Source: a bacterium
GTDB lineage: Bacteria; Deinococcota; Deinococci; Deinococcales; Deinococcaceae
Length of the DNA: 64,000 nucleotides
NCBI GenBank assembly: GCA_021810505.1
Contig: JAJZIR010000008.1
Span: 1,471 to 65,470 of the forward strand
Reading direction: 5' to 3'
Below, in pieces: positions 27,215 to 35,312 of the stretch (the stretch's first letter is position 1; each line of letters opens with the position of its first letter). The notes under the pieces are model-generated. The model was not told the DNA's origin. It was given only the letters and a program-made list of their open reading frames with translations, and did no database searches. The translations under genes were made by a program, and so were the position numbers.

Positions 27215-28798
27215 ATGAAAACCAGCTTAGCCAGCTGTTTGGCTGGAGCTGCCCTGATCCTGGTCGGATGCAGCTAGGGGGGAGCCCCCGCTCCCAACCA
27301 CCAGAGCAGTTCGGCCCTGTCCTTGAGCGGAGCTGCGGCCCTCTCGGTCCAGCAGGGGAGCAGCGGGAAGGAGACCCTCAGCTTGAGCAGCCAGAGCTTG
27401 AGCGGGACCGTGCAGCTGAGCTACCGAGTCAGCGAGGGAGGGGCCGCGCTCCCTAGCTCGGCTTTCAGCTTCAGCCCTAGCAGCGTGACCCTCTCCGCTG
27501 GGAAGGCTGTGCAGGTTCCCTTGACCGTAAAGACTCCTTCCAGCCTGGCCGGCCACGATCAGGTGCAGGTGACCGCTAGCTTATCGGGGGCGAGCGCTTC
27601 AGCGACCTTCCCCCTCACGGTGACCGGGGAGCAGGTGATCTACAGCTTTCAGGGCGGGAGTGACGGCGCCAACCCCGAGGCCGCCCTGGTCCTCGGCAGC
27701 AACGGGGACCTGTACGGGACGACGGAGCTTGGTGGCGCTTCTAGTAAAGGCACTGTCTTCCAGCTCTCGCCTCCCGCTTCCCCTGGGAGCAGCTGGACCG
27801 AGACGGTGCTGCACAACTTTGGGAGTGGGAGTGACGGCGCTGATCCCAAAGCCTCTCTGGTCCTCGGCAGCAACGGGGACCTGTATGGGACGACGGAGCG
27901 TGGCGGCACTTCTAATCTTGGTACCGTCTTCCAGCTCTCACCCTCTACCACTGGGAACGGCTGGACCGAGACGGTGCTGTACAGATTTAAGGGTGGGACA
28001 ACCGACGGCGCCCTCCCCTACGCCCCCCTGATCTTCGGCAGCAACAGGGAGCTATACGGGACGACGGCGTATGACGGCGCTTCTGGTGGCGGCACCGTCT
28101 TCCAGCTCTCGCCTCCGGCCTCCCCTGGGAGCAGCTGGACCGAGACGGTGCTGCACAACTTTGGGAGTGGGAGTGACGGCGCTAATCCCTTTGCTCCCCT
28201 GATCCTCGGCAGCAACGGGGACCTGTACGGGACGACGGCGTATGGCGGCGGCACTTCTAATGACGGCACCGTCTTCCAGCTCGCACCCTCTACCACTGGG
28301 AACGGCTGGACCGAGACGGTGCTGTACAGATTTAAGGGTGGGACAACCGACGGCGCCCTCCCCTACGCCCCCCTGATCTTCGGCAGCGGGGACCTGTACG
28401 GGACGACGTATGGTGGCGGCACTTCTAGTGTCGGCACCGTCTTCCAGCTCGCACCCTCTACCACTGGAGGTAGCTGGACCGAGACGGTGCTGTACAGCTT
28501 TAAGGGTGGGACGACCGACGGCGCCAACCCCGCTGCCGCCCTGATCCTCGGCAGCGGGGACCTGTACGGGACGACGTATGGTGGCGGCACTTCTAGTGTC
28601 GGCACCGTCTTCCAGCTCGCACCTTCTACCACTGGAGGTAGCTGGACCGAGACGGTGCTGCACAGCTTTGGAGGTACCGGTGACGGCGCTCATCCCTTTG
28701 CTCCCCTGATCCTCGGCAGCAACGGGGACCTGTACGGGACGACGGCGTATGGCGGCGGCACTTCTAATGACGGCACCGTCTTCAAGATTGTCCTCTGA
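27215..28798 (+). pseudogene. GloVer-repeat lipoprotein with an in-frame amber codon after the lipobox
   Basis: From the ATG the frame reads MKTSLASCLAGAALILVGCS, a lipoprotein signal with lipobox LVGC, then TAG at 27275-27277, then continues in the same frame for over 500 codons. The part after the stop has a linker, a beta-rich domain (about 27300-27630, with LSSQSLSGTVQLSYRVSEGG) and seven tandem GloVer-type repeats (YGTT, GTVFQL, WTETVL landmarks). A single CAG-to-TAG change would explain the break, and GCSQGGAP would be a normal lipoprotein junction. Either the gene is dead, the amber codon is read through, translation restarts at the TTG at 27323 without a signal peptide, or the base is a sequencing error. 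GloVer proteins are cell-surface or secreted with no known reaction. Confidence 0.7.
27634..28798 (+). repeat. Seven tandem GloVer protein repeats, about 170-190 bp each
   Basis: Each unit has the pattern GDLYGTT, a Gly-rich turn, GTVFQL, a Ser/Pro linker, WTETVLYxFKGG, then LIxG. Two central units (about 28385-28555 and 28555-28690) are nearly identical in DNA, and two longer blocks (27900-28080 and 28235-28385) also match closely, which indicates recent duplication or gene conversion inside the gene. Confidence 0.85.
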
Positions 28799-29027
28799 TC
28801 TGGCTGACCCGGCCGGACACCAGTAGGGTAAGGACTCGGATAGAGTGGCCGGGAGCGTGGGTTTGAATTGAGTGCGCAGGAGGGACCTCCGGCCGCCTTC
28901 GGTGCCAGGTGCCCACCGTGGTGCGTTGGAGTTGCGCGCGCTGGGACTCCCGGGGTCAGGGACCGGGAGCCGGACCGCCGGGGAGTTCCTGCGGGGAGCT
29001 AGGTCTAGACCGGTGTGGTGCTCTTGC

Positions 29028-29136
29028 AACTTCAGGAGTGGGAGTGACAGCGCTGAGCCCGTTGCTCCCCTGACCCTCGGCAGCAATAGGGAGCGGCGAT
29101 TCCGGTGGCGGCACCGCCTTCAAGATCGTTCTCTGA
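29028..29136 (+). pseudogene. Decayed remnant of a second GloVer repeat gene
   Basis: The DNA again encodes the repeat landmarks: NFRSGSDSAEPVAPLTLGSN at the start, and in a shifted frame SGGGTAFKIVL with a stop at 29134-29136, matching the last repeat of the intact gene. A deletion and a frameshift around 29090 break it. It lies 230 bases after the main gene, so a tandem copy was probably lost. Confidence 0.7.
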
Positions 29137-29165
29137 TCCAGCTCAAGATCGTTCTCTGATCCAGC
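29120..29165 (+). repeat. 23-bp exact tandem repeat at the end of the GloVer remnant
   Basis: The 23 bases 29120-29142 are repeated at 29143-29165. The unit covers the codons for the last residues and stop of the remnant, so slippage or end-duplication happened after it decayed. Confidence 0.85.
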
Positions 29166-29469
29166 TGGGGAAAGCTGCCCGGCGTTTCATATTGGGTAAC
29201 CCAGATCTAGCTTATCCAAGACCAGAGGTACCACTCTGGTGGCGACTCCGGGTGGCGGAATCTCCTGGAAGGTAGGGCGAAGCTGGTACGCCCAGACAGT
29301 TTTCAGGTCCTGATTCTTCAGCAACCCTGGCAGGTGTCTCCTTCGCTTGCTTTACGGGTCACCGCCGTTCTTGGATCAGAGCTAGCGGGTTTTTTGAGGT
29401 TGGACCGGGAATTCTCTTCTCCTTCGGGGACAGCATCCACGGCTTCGTTGATGGCTTCATCGAGCGGGG
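29166..29469. other. Gene-free stretch before the second M29 gene
   Basis: No gene or RNA recognised. One clear hairpin, ACCAGAG-gtacca-CTCTGGT (29221-29240), and a GGGTTTTTT run near 29388-29396 without a convincing stem before it. Confidence 0.45.
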
Positions 29470-29475
29470 TAGACT
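29470..29475 (+). promoter_or_regulatory. -10 box TAGACT for the M29 gene
   Basis: TAGACT lies seven bases before the ATG of the aminopeptidase gene. The same hexamer precedes purB and the M24 peptidase gene in this window at six bases. Confidence 0.5.
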
Positions 29476-29482
29476 GGAGAGC

Positions 29483-30700
29483 ATGCCCAGCGAAACTCAG
29501 CTATCGCGCTACGCCGAGGTAGCCATCCGCACCGGTGTCAACTTGCAGCCAGGCCAGGCGCTGCTGATCCTAGCCCCTCTGGAGACTTTTCCTCTGGTGC
29601 GCGCACTCACCGAGGAGGCCTACCGGGCAGGCGCCAGCCTGGTCAGGGCTCTCTATGAGGACCAGAACGCCCTGCTCATCCGCATCCAGGAGAGCGATCC
29701 CGCTTACCTAGACCGGGTAGCTGCCTGGGAGATAGCAGGTCTCGAACGGGCTCTGCAGGAAGGGGCCGCCTTGCTCTCGGTGGTCGCTCCGGATCCGGAC
29801 TTGTTGGCCAGTGTCGACCCGGCTAGGCTGGCTACTGTCCAGCGAGCTGGAGCTCTCGCCGGTTTGCCAGTCGGCAAAATCATCAGCGGGATGCGCATCA
29901 ACTGGTCCGTCATCGCCGCCTCCACCGCCCGCTGGGCTCAGAAAATCTACCCCGGAGATCCGAACGGCGAGGAGCGGCTGTGGCAGACCCTCTTCCGGCT
30001 GACCAGGACCGATCAGCCCGACCCGGTAGCCAGCTGGAGAACGCACCTAGACCGCTTGGGAGAGATCACCAGCTACCTCAACGCCCGCAGCTACCAGGCC
30101 CTGCGGCTGCGCGGTCCGGGAACCGATTTGCAGGTCGGGCTGCCGACCGGCCACCGCTGGCTAGGTGGCAGCACCCGCTGCGCCAACGGGGTCGAGACCG
30201 TGCCCAACCTGCCCACCGAGGAGGTCTTCACTGCCCCGGATCGGGGGAGGGTGGAAGGCAGCGCGCGCAGCACTAAAACCCTGATGCTGAATGGGCAGCC
30301 CATTGAAGGCTTAGAGGTACGCTTCAGGGAGGGCCAGGCCCTGGAAGTCCGGGCCCAGCGCGGCGAGGAACTGATCCGCAGCTGGATCGCCACCGACCCC
30401 GGCGCCTGCCGCTTGGGCGAAGTGGCGCTGGTGAGTGTGGATAGTCCGGTCTACACCGAAAAAACCCTATTCCTCAACACGCTTCTAGACGAAAATGCCG
30501 CCTGCCACCTGGCTTTCGGCCGCTGCTACCCACCTTGCTTGCCTGCAGCTTCCAACGACCAGGATCTAGAGGCTGCAGGGGGTAACCTCAGCAGCGTCCA
30601 CACCGACTGGATGGTGGGTTCCGAGGAGCTCTCGGTGTTCGGAGTCGGCACTGACGGCAAAGAGGAGCCGCTTCTCGGAAGCGGCTCCTGGGTAATCTGA
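29483..30700 (+). CDS. Aminopeptidase, family M29
   Basis: A 405-residue metallo-aminopeptidase, second of two in this window. Metal-site regions are LPTEEVFTAPDRG near 243, LGEVALVSVDSPVY near 310, ACHLAFGRCYPPC near 337 and SSVHTDWMVGSEEL near 372, where the HTD pair supplies ligands. It is about 45 residues longer than the member at 14630-15706 and clearly diverged, so the two probably differ in specificity. The product removes N-terminal residues from cytoplasmic peptides. The ATG at 29483 has the TAGACT box. The 3' end of the frame contains a strong hairpin that may end the transcript before the tRNA gene on the other strand. Confidence 0.92.
   Translation: MPSETQLSRYAEVAIRTGVNLQPGQALLILAPLETFPLVRALTEEAYRAGASLVRALYEDQNALLIRIQESDPAYLDRVAAWEIAGLERALQEGAALLSVVAPDPDLLASVDPARLATVQRAGALAGLPVGKIISGMRINWSVIAASTARWAQKIYPGDPNGEERLWQTLFRLTRTDQPDPVASWRTHLDRLGEITSYLNARSYQALRLRGPGTDLQVGLPTGHRWLGGSTRCANGVETVPNLPTEEVFTAPDRGRVEGSARSTKTLMLNGQPIEGLEVRFREGQALEVRAQRGEELIRSWIATDPGACRLGEVALVSVDSPVYTEKTLFLNTLLDENAACHLAFGRCYPPCLPAASNDQDLEAAGGNLSSVHTDWMVGSEELSVFGVGTDGKEEPLLGSGSWVI
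30663..30689 (+). terminator. 11-bp stem-loop overlapping the end of the M29 gene
   Basis: AGGAGCCGCTT-ctcgg-AAGCGGCTCCT is perfect and ends 11 bases before the stop is complete. It lies between convergent transcripts (M29 plus, tRNA-Arg minus) and probably stops both; no T tract follows. Confidence 0.6.
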
Positions 30701-30704
30701 CTTG

Positions 30705-30781
30705 TGGTGCGCCCGACAGGAATCGAACCTGTGGCCTAGGGCTTAGGAGTCCCCCGCTCTATCCAACTGAGCTACGGGCGC
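30705..30781 (-). tRNA. tRNA-Arg, anticodon CCT
   Basis: Read on the minus strand, a complete 77-base cloverleaf with encoded CCA: acceptor GCGCCCG/CGGGCGC, D arm GCTC/GAGC, anticodon loop CTCCTAA (anticodon CCT, reads AGG), T arm ACAGG/CCTGT with TTCGATT. The anticodon stem GGGGA/GCCCT has an A.G mismatch next to the loop and a G.T pair at its far end, so it is weaker than usual. Confidence 0.95.
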
Positions 30782-30797
30782 AAGCTCAGGGAGTATA

Positions 30798-31484
30798 TCA
30801 CCCCCCGGCCTGAAGCGCCGCCTGACCCACGGCAGTCATCAGGTCAATCCGGCCGGCCTCGGCCAGGGCAGCGTCGCGGATCCGGCAGGAATCGCAGCGG
30901 CCGCAGGGCTCCGCTCCTCCCAAGTAGCAGCTCCAAGTCAGCTCGATGGGGACGCCTAATTCCAGGGCGGCTTGCACGATCTCAACCTTGTGCATGCGCT
31001 GCAGCGGGGCGATTAACCTAGGCCCCCTACCCTCCAGGCCAGCTCGGGTAGCCAGGTCCGCCAGCCTGGAGTAGGCCTCTAGGTACTCCGGCCGGCAATC
31101 CGGGTAGCCGGAGTAGTCGACCGAGTTGATCCCGAGCACGATCTGATCGGCACCGACCGCCTCAGCCAGCGATAGGGCCAAGGCGATGAATACGGTGTTG
31201 CGCCCAGGCACATAGGTGGGCGGGATCCCCTCGGACAACCCCCCCGTCGGAACAGCCACCCCTGGGTCGGTCAGCGCCGAACCCCCCCAGTCGGAGAGCG
31301 AGACCCGGGCTAGGTGGTAGATGAAGCCGAAGTGCGCAGACAGGGTGGCGGCCCGCTCCAGCTCCACCCTGTGGCGCTGGCCATAGTCCAGTGCCAGCGC
31401 GTGCACCACCTCCCCTCCCCCGGTCGCCAGCAGAGCAGCGGTGATGGAGTCTAGCCCTCCCGAGAGCAAAGCGACCGCGGCCAT
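30798..31484 (-). CDS. queC: 7-cyano-7-deazaguanine synthase
   Basis: A 228-residue PP-loop ATPase that converts 7-carboxy-7-deazaguanine to preQ0, using ATP and ammonia, in queuosine synthesis. The P-loop is LLSGGLDS at residues 6-13; the zinc site is [15 protein letters not shown] near 187-201; [20 protein letters not shown] is the conserved helix region, read in two parts. The ATG overlaps the queE stop as TGATG. It is last in the operon queF, queD, queE, queC, all overlapping, so the proteins are made in a coupled way. Confidence 0.96.
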   Translation of the reverse strand: MAAVALLSGGLDSITAALLATGGGEVVHALALDYGQRHRVELERAATLSAHFGFIYHLARVSLSDWGGSALTDPGVAVPTGGLSEGIPPTYVPGRNTVFIALALSLAEAVGADQIVLGINSVDYSGYPDCRPEYLEAYSRLADLATRAGLEGRGPRLIAPLQRMHKVEIVQAALELGVPIELTWSCYLGGAEPCGRCDSCRIRDAALAEAGRIDLMTAVGQAALQAGG

Positions 31485-32194
31485 CAGTAGCCCAACTCCG
31501 GGTTACCGCCCAGCGGGACCAGATCCTTGACGCTGGCGGGATCTAGGAGGTCGGCCTGGTAGAACTTATGCGCCTGCAAGCCCAGCCGCAGACGGGGATT
31601 ATGCTTGACCGCCTCCACCATGTAGGCCAGCAGGGCTCTGTCGCCGTCGCGCATCCGGCTCCACTCCGGGTTGAGGAAGATGGGAGCGCTAGCCGAGAGG
31701 CCGTCTAAGGTGGCCAAGCCCGCCTGGATGTCTTCGGAGTCGTGCACGATCAACTTGACCTCGTCGGCCCTGGCCACCACCTCCGGCAGCGGCCAAGTGC
31801 CCTGGGGCTTGGGCGAGAGGGTCACCCAGTCCACCTGACCGCGCAGAGCAGCCATGCCGCTGGTCTCCAGGTGTACCAGCCGCCCCAGGCGGCGCAGGGC
31901 AGCGCACAGCGGATCCAGGTCAAACAGGATCGGTTCGCCGCCGGTCAAGACCACCAAGGCCTCTGGGGGGCTCTGGCCGGCTGCCAGCTCAGCCAGCTCG
32001 GCAGCCCTCAGCAACCGTACTCGCTCAGGGCGGTAGTCCGGGTGCCAGGTACCGGCGCTGTCGCACCACCAGCAACCCTGCGGGCAGCCGTATAGCCGGA
32101 TGAAAAAAGCAGCCCGGCCCTGGTGCAGGCCCTCTCCCTGGACGCTGTAGAAGGTCTCGTGGACCGGATAGGCCAACTCACTCCCAGTAGGCAC
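31484..32194 (-). CDS. queE: 7-carboxy-7-deazaguanine synthase
   Basis: A 236-residue radical SAM enzyme that rearranges 6-carboxytetrahydropterin to 7-carboxy-7-deazaguanine. The cluster motif is CPQGCWWCD near residue 37, C-x3-C-x2-C, and the SAM-binding GGE motif is [11 protein letters not shown] near 84. N-terminal [22 protein letters not shown] is a family hallmark, read in two parts. The start is a GTG that lies 17 bases inside the end of queD, again indicating coupling. The length and motifs are intact. Confidence 0.95.
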   Translation of the reverse strand: MPTGSELAYPVHETFYSVQGEGLHQGRAAFFIRLYGCPQGCWWCDSAGTWHPDYRPERVRLLRAAELAELAAGQSPPEALVVLTGGEPILFDLDPLCAALRRLGRLVHLETSGMAALRGQVDWVTLSPKPQGTWPLPEVVARADEVKLIVHDSEDIQAGLATLDGLSASAPIFLNPEWSRMRDGDRALLAYMVEAVKHNPRLRLGLQAHKFYQADLLDPASVKDLVPLGGNPELGY

Positions 32195-32585
32195 AGCAGC
32201 TCTCTTCGGTCTCCCAGACGGTCACGGTGAGCTTGAAGTCGTCTCCGCTGTCGCCTGGGGGCAAGGCCGAACGCAACCTGCGCAGGGTTTCAGCGTGCAG
32301 GTAAGACGCGATCTGCTCGGCGGTCGTCCCCGCTAGACCGGGCTGCTCGTTGAGCAGCTGGTGGTCCAATCCCCCTTGGTCACGGTCTCTCTTAGCCCAG
32401 CGCAGGGTCTTGAAGTCAGCTACCATCTCCGGCTTGGGCAGGTGGGCGCTGGGCCGCAACCGGGCCGCCTCCAGCTCCAGCCGCACCCGGTAACCGTGAC
32501 CGTGCAGGCGGCCGCAGGGACCGTCGTAATCGTCGATCCGGTGGGCCGCGTCGAAGCGGAATTCGGTGGCCAACCGCCAGGGCAT
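32178..32585 (-). CDS. queD: 6-carboxytetrahydropterin synthase
   Basis: A 135-residue T-fold enzyme that turns dihydroneopterin triphosphate into 6-carboxytetrahydropterin. Zinc histidines are in FDAAHR near 14 and CGRLHGHGY near 26; the active-site Cys is the one before GRLHGHG, and LDHQLLNE and VWETEES complete the pocket. The ATG at 32585 overlaps the queF stop (TGATG) and is preferred to a TTG one codon earlier. Second gene of the queuosine operon. The GTP cyclohydrolase that makes the precursor (folE) is not in the window. Confidence 0.96.
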   Translation of the reverse strand: MPWRLATEFRFDAAHRIDDYDGPCGRLHGHGYRVRLELEAARLRPSAHLPKPEMVADFKTLRWAKRDRDQGGLDHQLLNEQPGLAGTTAEQIASYLHAETLRRLRSALPPGDSGDDFKLTVTVWETEESCCAYWE

Positions 32586-33019
32586 CAAGGCCTCGCGTAC
32601 TGCGCGGTCACGACGGTGTGCAGCCCGCCGCGCAGGCCGTAATCGCAGCGCACAGTCATGGTGAGAGGATCGAGCAGAGCCACCAAGTCAGCCAGCACCC
32701 GGCGGGTGGCGTGCTCGTGGTAGATACCGACCAAGCGGTAGCTGGTCAGGTAATACTTGAGGCTCTTGAGCTCCACGCAGCGCTCCGAGGGCAGGTAACG
32801 GATCTCTAGCTCCCCGAAGTCAGGGAGGCCGCTCCAGGGACAGACCGGACTGAACTCGTCAGTCCGGATCACGACCTCGATGGGCTGGCCAGGGTAGCTG
32901 TGCGCATCTTCGCGGGCGACTGGGAAAGTGTCCAGTACAGCTACATCGATGGCATCCAGCCCGCGCACGTCGTAGCGGCGGGCCATCCCCTCCGCCCGCT
33001 TTTCCTGCAAGTCAGTCAT
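32585..33019 (-). CDS. queF: NADPH-dependent 7-cyano-7-deazaguanine reductase
   Basis: A 144-residue single-domain (type I) QueF that reduces preQ0 to preQ1. The nucleophilic cysteine lies in FSPVCPWSGLPDFGELEI near residue 55, and ELKSLKYYLTSYR near 78 binds NADPH; the Asp and His of the active site follow in the conserved IYHEHATRRVLADL run. The ATG at 33019 has GAGGA upstream; a longer frame reaches into the gene before it and is unlikely. First gene of the que operon, 49 bases after the siroheme decarboxylase gene, so the two may share an mRNA. No riboswitch of the preQ1 class was recognised in that gap. Confidence 0.95.
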   Translation of the reverse strand: MTDLQEKRAEGMARRYDVRGLDAIDVAVLDTFPVAREDAHSYPGQPIEVVIRTDEFSPVCPWSGLPDFGELEIRYLPSERCVELKSLKYYLTSYRLVGIYHEHATRRVLADLVALLDPLTMTVRCDYGLRGGLHTVVTAQYARP

Positions 33020-33068
33020 GGCATCCTCGCTGCACGGCCCGGTCTGGCCGGGGAGATCAGCATACACT

Positions 33069-34097
33069 TCAGCGCAGGCCGTGGGCCCGCTCCCAGGCCT
33101 CGAACTCGGGGATAAAATATTCTAGGCGCACCTTCTTGTATTCCTTGGTGCTGTAGAGCACCTCGTGGGGGATATCCGGGGCTACCTCCGCAGCGATGGC
33201 GCCGATCTTGCCCAAAGCCTCCTCCTTGCTGCGGCCGTGTACCATGGTGAAGATGGTATAAGGCCACTCGGGGTAAGTCGGGCGCAGGTAGCAGTGGGAG
33301 ACCGCCCGGAACTCAGCCATCTTCTGGCCCAAGTCGGCTACCTGGTCCTGCGGCACCGCCCAAACTCCCATGGCGTTGTAGCGGAAGCCAGCCGACTGGT
33401 GGTGGAATACCGCGCTGATCCGGCGCAGCGCACCGGCACGCCGCATGCGCTCGGCATGGGCGGCCAGCTGATCCACGCTCAGGCCCAAAGCCTCTGAAGC
33501 CTCCTGGAAGGGACGCTGGACAAGCGGCAGGTCCTTTTGAAATTCCAAGACAAAGCGGCGGTCCAACTCGCTGACTTGATAGTCAGGATTGCGCTGCTCT
33601 TGCTGGTAAGCGGGCTTGCTCTTGGCATTGAGGGCCAGCTGGCCGGTCATATCGAATTCCACACCGATCTTGAACAGGTGCAGAGTCGGCATCAGCCGGG
33701 TCACCTGGGCTCCGGAGAGCTGGTGGAGCAGGTCGACGTGGGCAGAGAGGTCGCTCTCCGGTGGCACGGCGATGGTGTACCACAGGTTGAAGCGGTGGTT
33801 GCGGCGGTAGTTGTGGCTGACCCCGGGGTGAGCGCTGATCACCCCGGCCACCTCGTCCAGCTTGTCCGGGTCGGCGATCACCGCCACCAAGCTGGACTGG
33901 TAGCCTAATGTCCGGGTATCGAAGATCGCTGAGATCTGCCGGAGCACCCCAGCCTGCTTCTCGGCTTGCAGCTGGGCCAAGACCTCCTCTTCGGCTAGGC
34001 CCAACTGCGCGCCGATCGCAGCGTAGGGGCGCTCCACGATGGGGATGTCCCCCTGGATCCGGTTGAGCAGGGCCTCTCGGGGCGGGGCAGTGGTCAT
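33069..34097 (-). CDS. Fused siroheme decarboxylase (AhbA-AhbB-like)
   Basis: A 342-residue protein made of two Lrp/AsnC-like halves. Residues 1-165 resemble one subunit, with the signature GVSHNYRRNHRFNLWYTI near 100, and residues 180-342 resemble the other, with VSHCYLRPTYPEWPYTIF near 270. In known systems AhbA and AhbB are separate chains that together remove carboxyl groups from siroheme to give 12,18-didecarboxysiroheme, on the way to heme b (alternative route) or heme d1. Here both halves sit in one chain with a linker near 165-180. The ATG at 34097 is chosen over a GTG five codons earlier because TAGCCT lies five bases upstream. A HemQ-type protein at 58532-59302 represents the other heme route, so the role may be d1 heme. 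Confidence 0.85.
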   Translation of the reverse strand: MTTAPPREALLNRIQGDIPIVERPYAAIGAQLGLAEEEVLAQLQAEKQAGVLRQISAIFDTRTLGYQSSLVAVIADPDKLDEVAGVISAHPGVSHNYRRNHRFNLWYTIAVPPESDLSAHVDLLHQLSGAQVTRLMPTLHLFKIGVEFDMTGQLALNAKSKPAYQQEQRNPDYQVSELDRRFVLEFQKDLPLVQRPFQEASEALGLSVDQLAAHAERMRRAGALRRISAVFHHQSAGFRYNAMGVWAVPQDQVADLGQKMAEFRAVSHCYLRPTYPEWPYTIFTMVHGRSKEEALGKIGAIAAEVAPDIPHEVLYSTKEYKKVRLEYFIPEFEAWERAHGLR

Positions 34098-34102
34098 GGG
34101 TG

Positions 34103-34108
34103 AGGCTA
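34103..34108 (-). promoter_or_regulatory. -10 box TAGCCT before the siroheme decarboxylase gene
   Basis: TAGCCT lies five bases before the chosen ATG, with no ribosome site. It probably also drives the que operon downstream, because the genes run 33069 to 30798 without a clear terminator. Confidence 0.5.
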
Positions 34109-34159
34109 CCACGCCGGAGCGAGACAGACGTCCCTAGCCAGGTGCCCCGAGCGAGCGGC

Positions 34160-34540
34160 TCAGGGAGCGATATCCAGCACCGCCACCGCCTCGATCTCCA
34201 CCGCTGCACCCCTCGGGAGGGCAGCCACCTGGACGGTGCTGCGAGCCGGGAAGGGCGGCTGAAAGTGGCGGGCGTAGGCGGCGTTGACCTCGGCGAAGTT
34301 CGAGAGGTCGGTCACGAAGATGGTGGTCTTGACGATCTGGCCCCAGCGACCCCCAGCCGCTTCCAGGACAGCGCGCAAGTTGACCACGACCTGGTCGATC
34401 TGGGCAGAGATGCCCTCTACCAGCTGGCCCTGGGGGTTCAGGGGAATCTGCCCGCTCAGGTAAAGCGTCTGGCCGGTCAGCACGGCTTGGCTGTAGGGGC
34501 CTATGGCCGCCGGAGCTGCTGAAGTTTGAATGGGCTTCAT
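34160..34540 (-). CDS. ridA: RidA-family reactive imine/enamine deaminase
   Basis: A 126-residue trimeric enzyme that hydrolyses reactive enamine and imine intermediates from amino-acid breakdown to keto acids. Family features are GPYSQAVLTGQTLYLSGQIP near 14-33 and the binding arginine in ARSTVQVAALPRGA near 103, followed by EIEAVAV. Length is normal. The ATG has CAGACT six bases upstream, so the mRNA is probably leaderless. Divergent from the aquaporin gene. It fits the peptide-rich diet that the transport genes suggest. Confidence 0.95.
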   Translation of the reverse strand: MKPIQTSAAPAAIGPYSQAVLTGQTLYLSGQIPLNPQGQLVEGISAQIDQVVVNLRAVLEAAGGRWGQIVKTTIFVTDLSNFAEVNAAYARHFQPPFPARSTVQVAALPRGAAVEIEAVAVLDIAP

Positions 34541-34639
34541 GCCCCCAGTCTGACACAGGGAGGTGGCCGTAGACGCCGGCAGGCAGGAAGACTATCCTGG
34601 ACACGCGAAGGAATGGATCGGCCAACCCTCGGAGGAGCT

Positions 34640-35269
34640 ATGCGGAAGCTGGTGACCGAATTTATCGGAACGTTCTTTTTGGTCTTCACCGTGGGGATGA
34701 CCGTGCTCAGCCCCGGGGCGGGTCAGTTCGCCCCGCTGGCGATCGGCTCGGTGCTGGCGATCATGATCTTCGCCGGCGGGCATATCTCCGGGGGCCACTA
34801 CAACCCGGCGGTCACGCTGGGGGTCTGGCTGCGCGGTAAGGCCAGCGCCAGCGAGGCGGTGGGTTACTGGATCGCGCAGCTCCTGGCCGGCACAGTGGCT
34901 GCCCTGATCGTCACAGCGCTCAAGCCCGGGTTGCCTGGAACGGCCCTGGAAGCCCAGATGGCGATCGGTGCCGGTTTGGTCGCCGAATTCATCTTCACCT
35001 TCGCGCTGGTTTTCACCGTCCTGAATGTCGCGACCGCCAAAGGCACCGAGGGCAACTCCTTCTACGGTTGGGCGATCGGTTTCACGGTAATGACCGGGGC
35101 CTACGCGGTAGGCGGCGTCTCCGGCGGCTCCTTCAACCCAGCGGTCACCCTGGGGGGCTCCATCCTGCACATCTTCGCGTGGGGGGACATCTGGGTCTAC
35201 CTGCTGGGCGAGCTGCTGGCCGGAGCCGCCGCCGCCGCGGTCTTCCGCTATCTCCATCCAGGCGAGTAG
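34640..35269 (+). CDS. Aquaporin (MIP family)
   Basis: A 209-residue six-helix channel for water or small neutral solutes. The two NPA loops are GGHYNPAVTL near residue 53 and GGSFNPAVTLG near 165. The first helix opens with TEFIGTFFLVFTVGMTV. The ATG has GGAGGAG upstream. The short length and the narrow-filter context suggest a water channel of the AqpZ type, but glycerol passage cannot be excluded from sequence. It stands alone between divergent ridA and a convergent phosphatase gene. Confidence 0.94.
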   Translation: MRKLVTEFIGTFFLVFTVGMTVLSPGAGQFAPLAIGSVLAIMIFAGGHISGGHYNPAVTLGVWLRGKASASEAVGYWIAQLLAGTVAALIVTALKPGLPGTALEAQMAIGAGLVAEFIFTFALVFTVLNVATAKGTEGNSFYGWAIGFTVMTGAYAVGGVSGGSFNPAVTLGGSILHIFAWGDIWVYLLGELLAGAAAAAVFRYLHPGE

Positions 35270-35277
35270 CTCGCCGG

Positions 35278-35293
35278 CAGGCGTGTCCGCCTG
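35278..35293. terminator. Hairpin between convergent aquaporin and phosphatase genes
   Basis: CAGGCG-tgtc-CGCCTG starts 9 bases after the aquaporin stop; outer bases (GCTC and GAGC) can lengthen it. It could stop transcripts from both sides. Confidence 0.55.
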
Positions 35294-35312
35294 AGCTAGG
35301 GTGCCGGATCCC

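Noticed and set aside
27634-28798. CRISPR-like array suggested by periodic repeats
   Set aside because: The periodicity is about 170-190 bp and follows codons of a GloVer protein; there are no short repeats with spacers.
29166-29469. tRNA-like hairpin near 29221-29240
   Set aside because: A single stem without acceptor, T arm or anticodon arm; not a tRNA.
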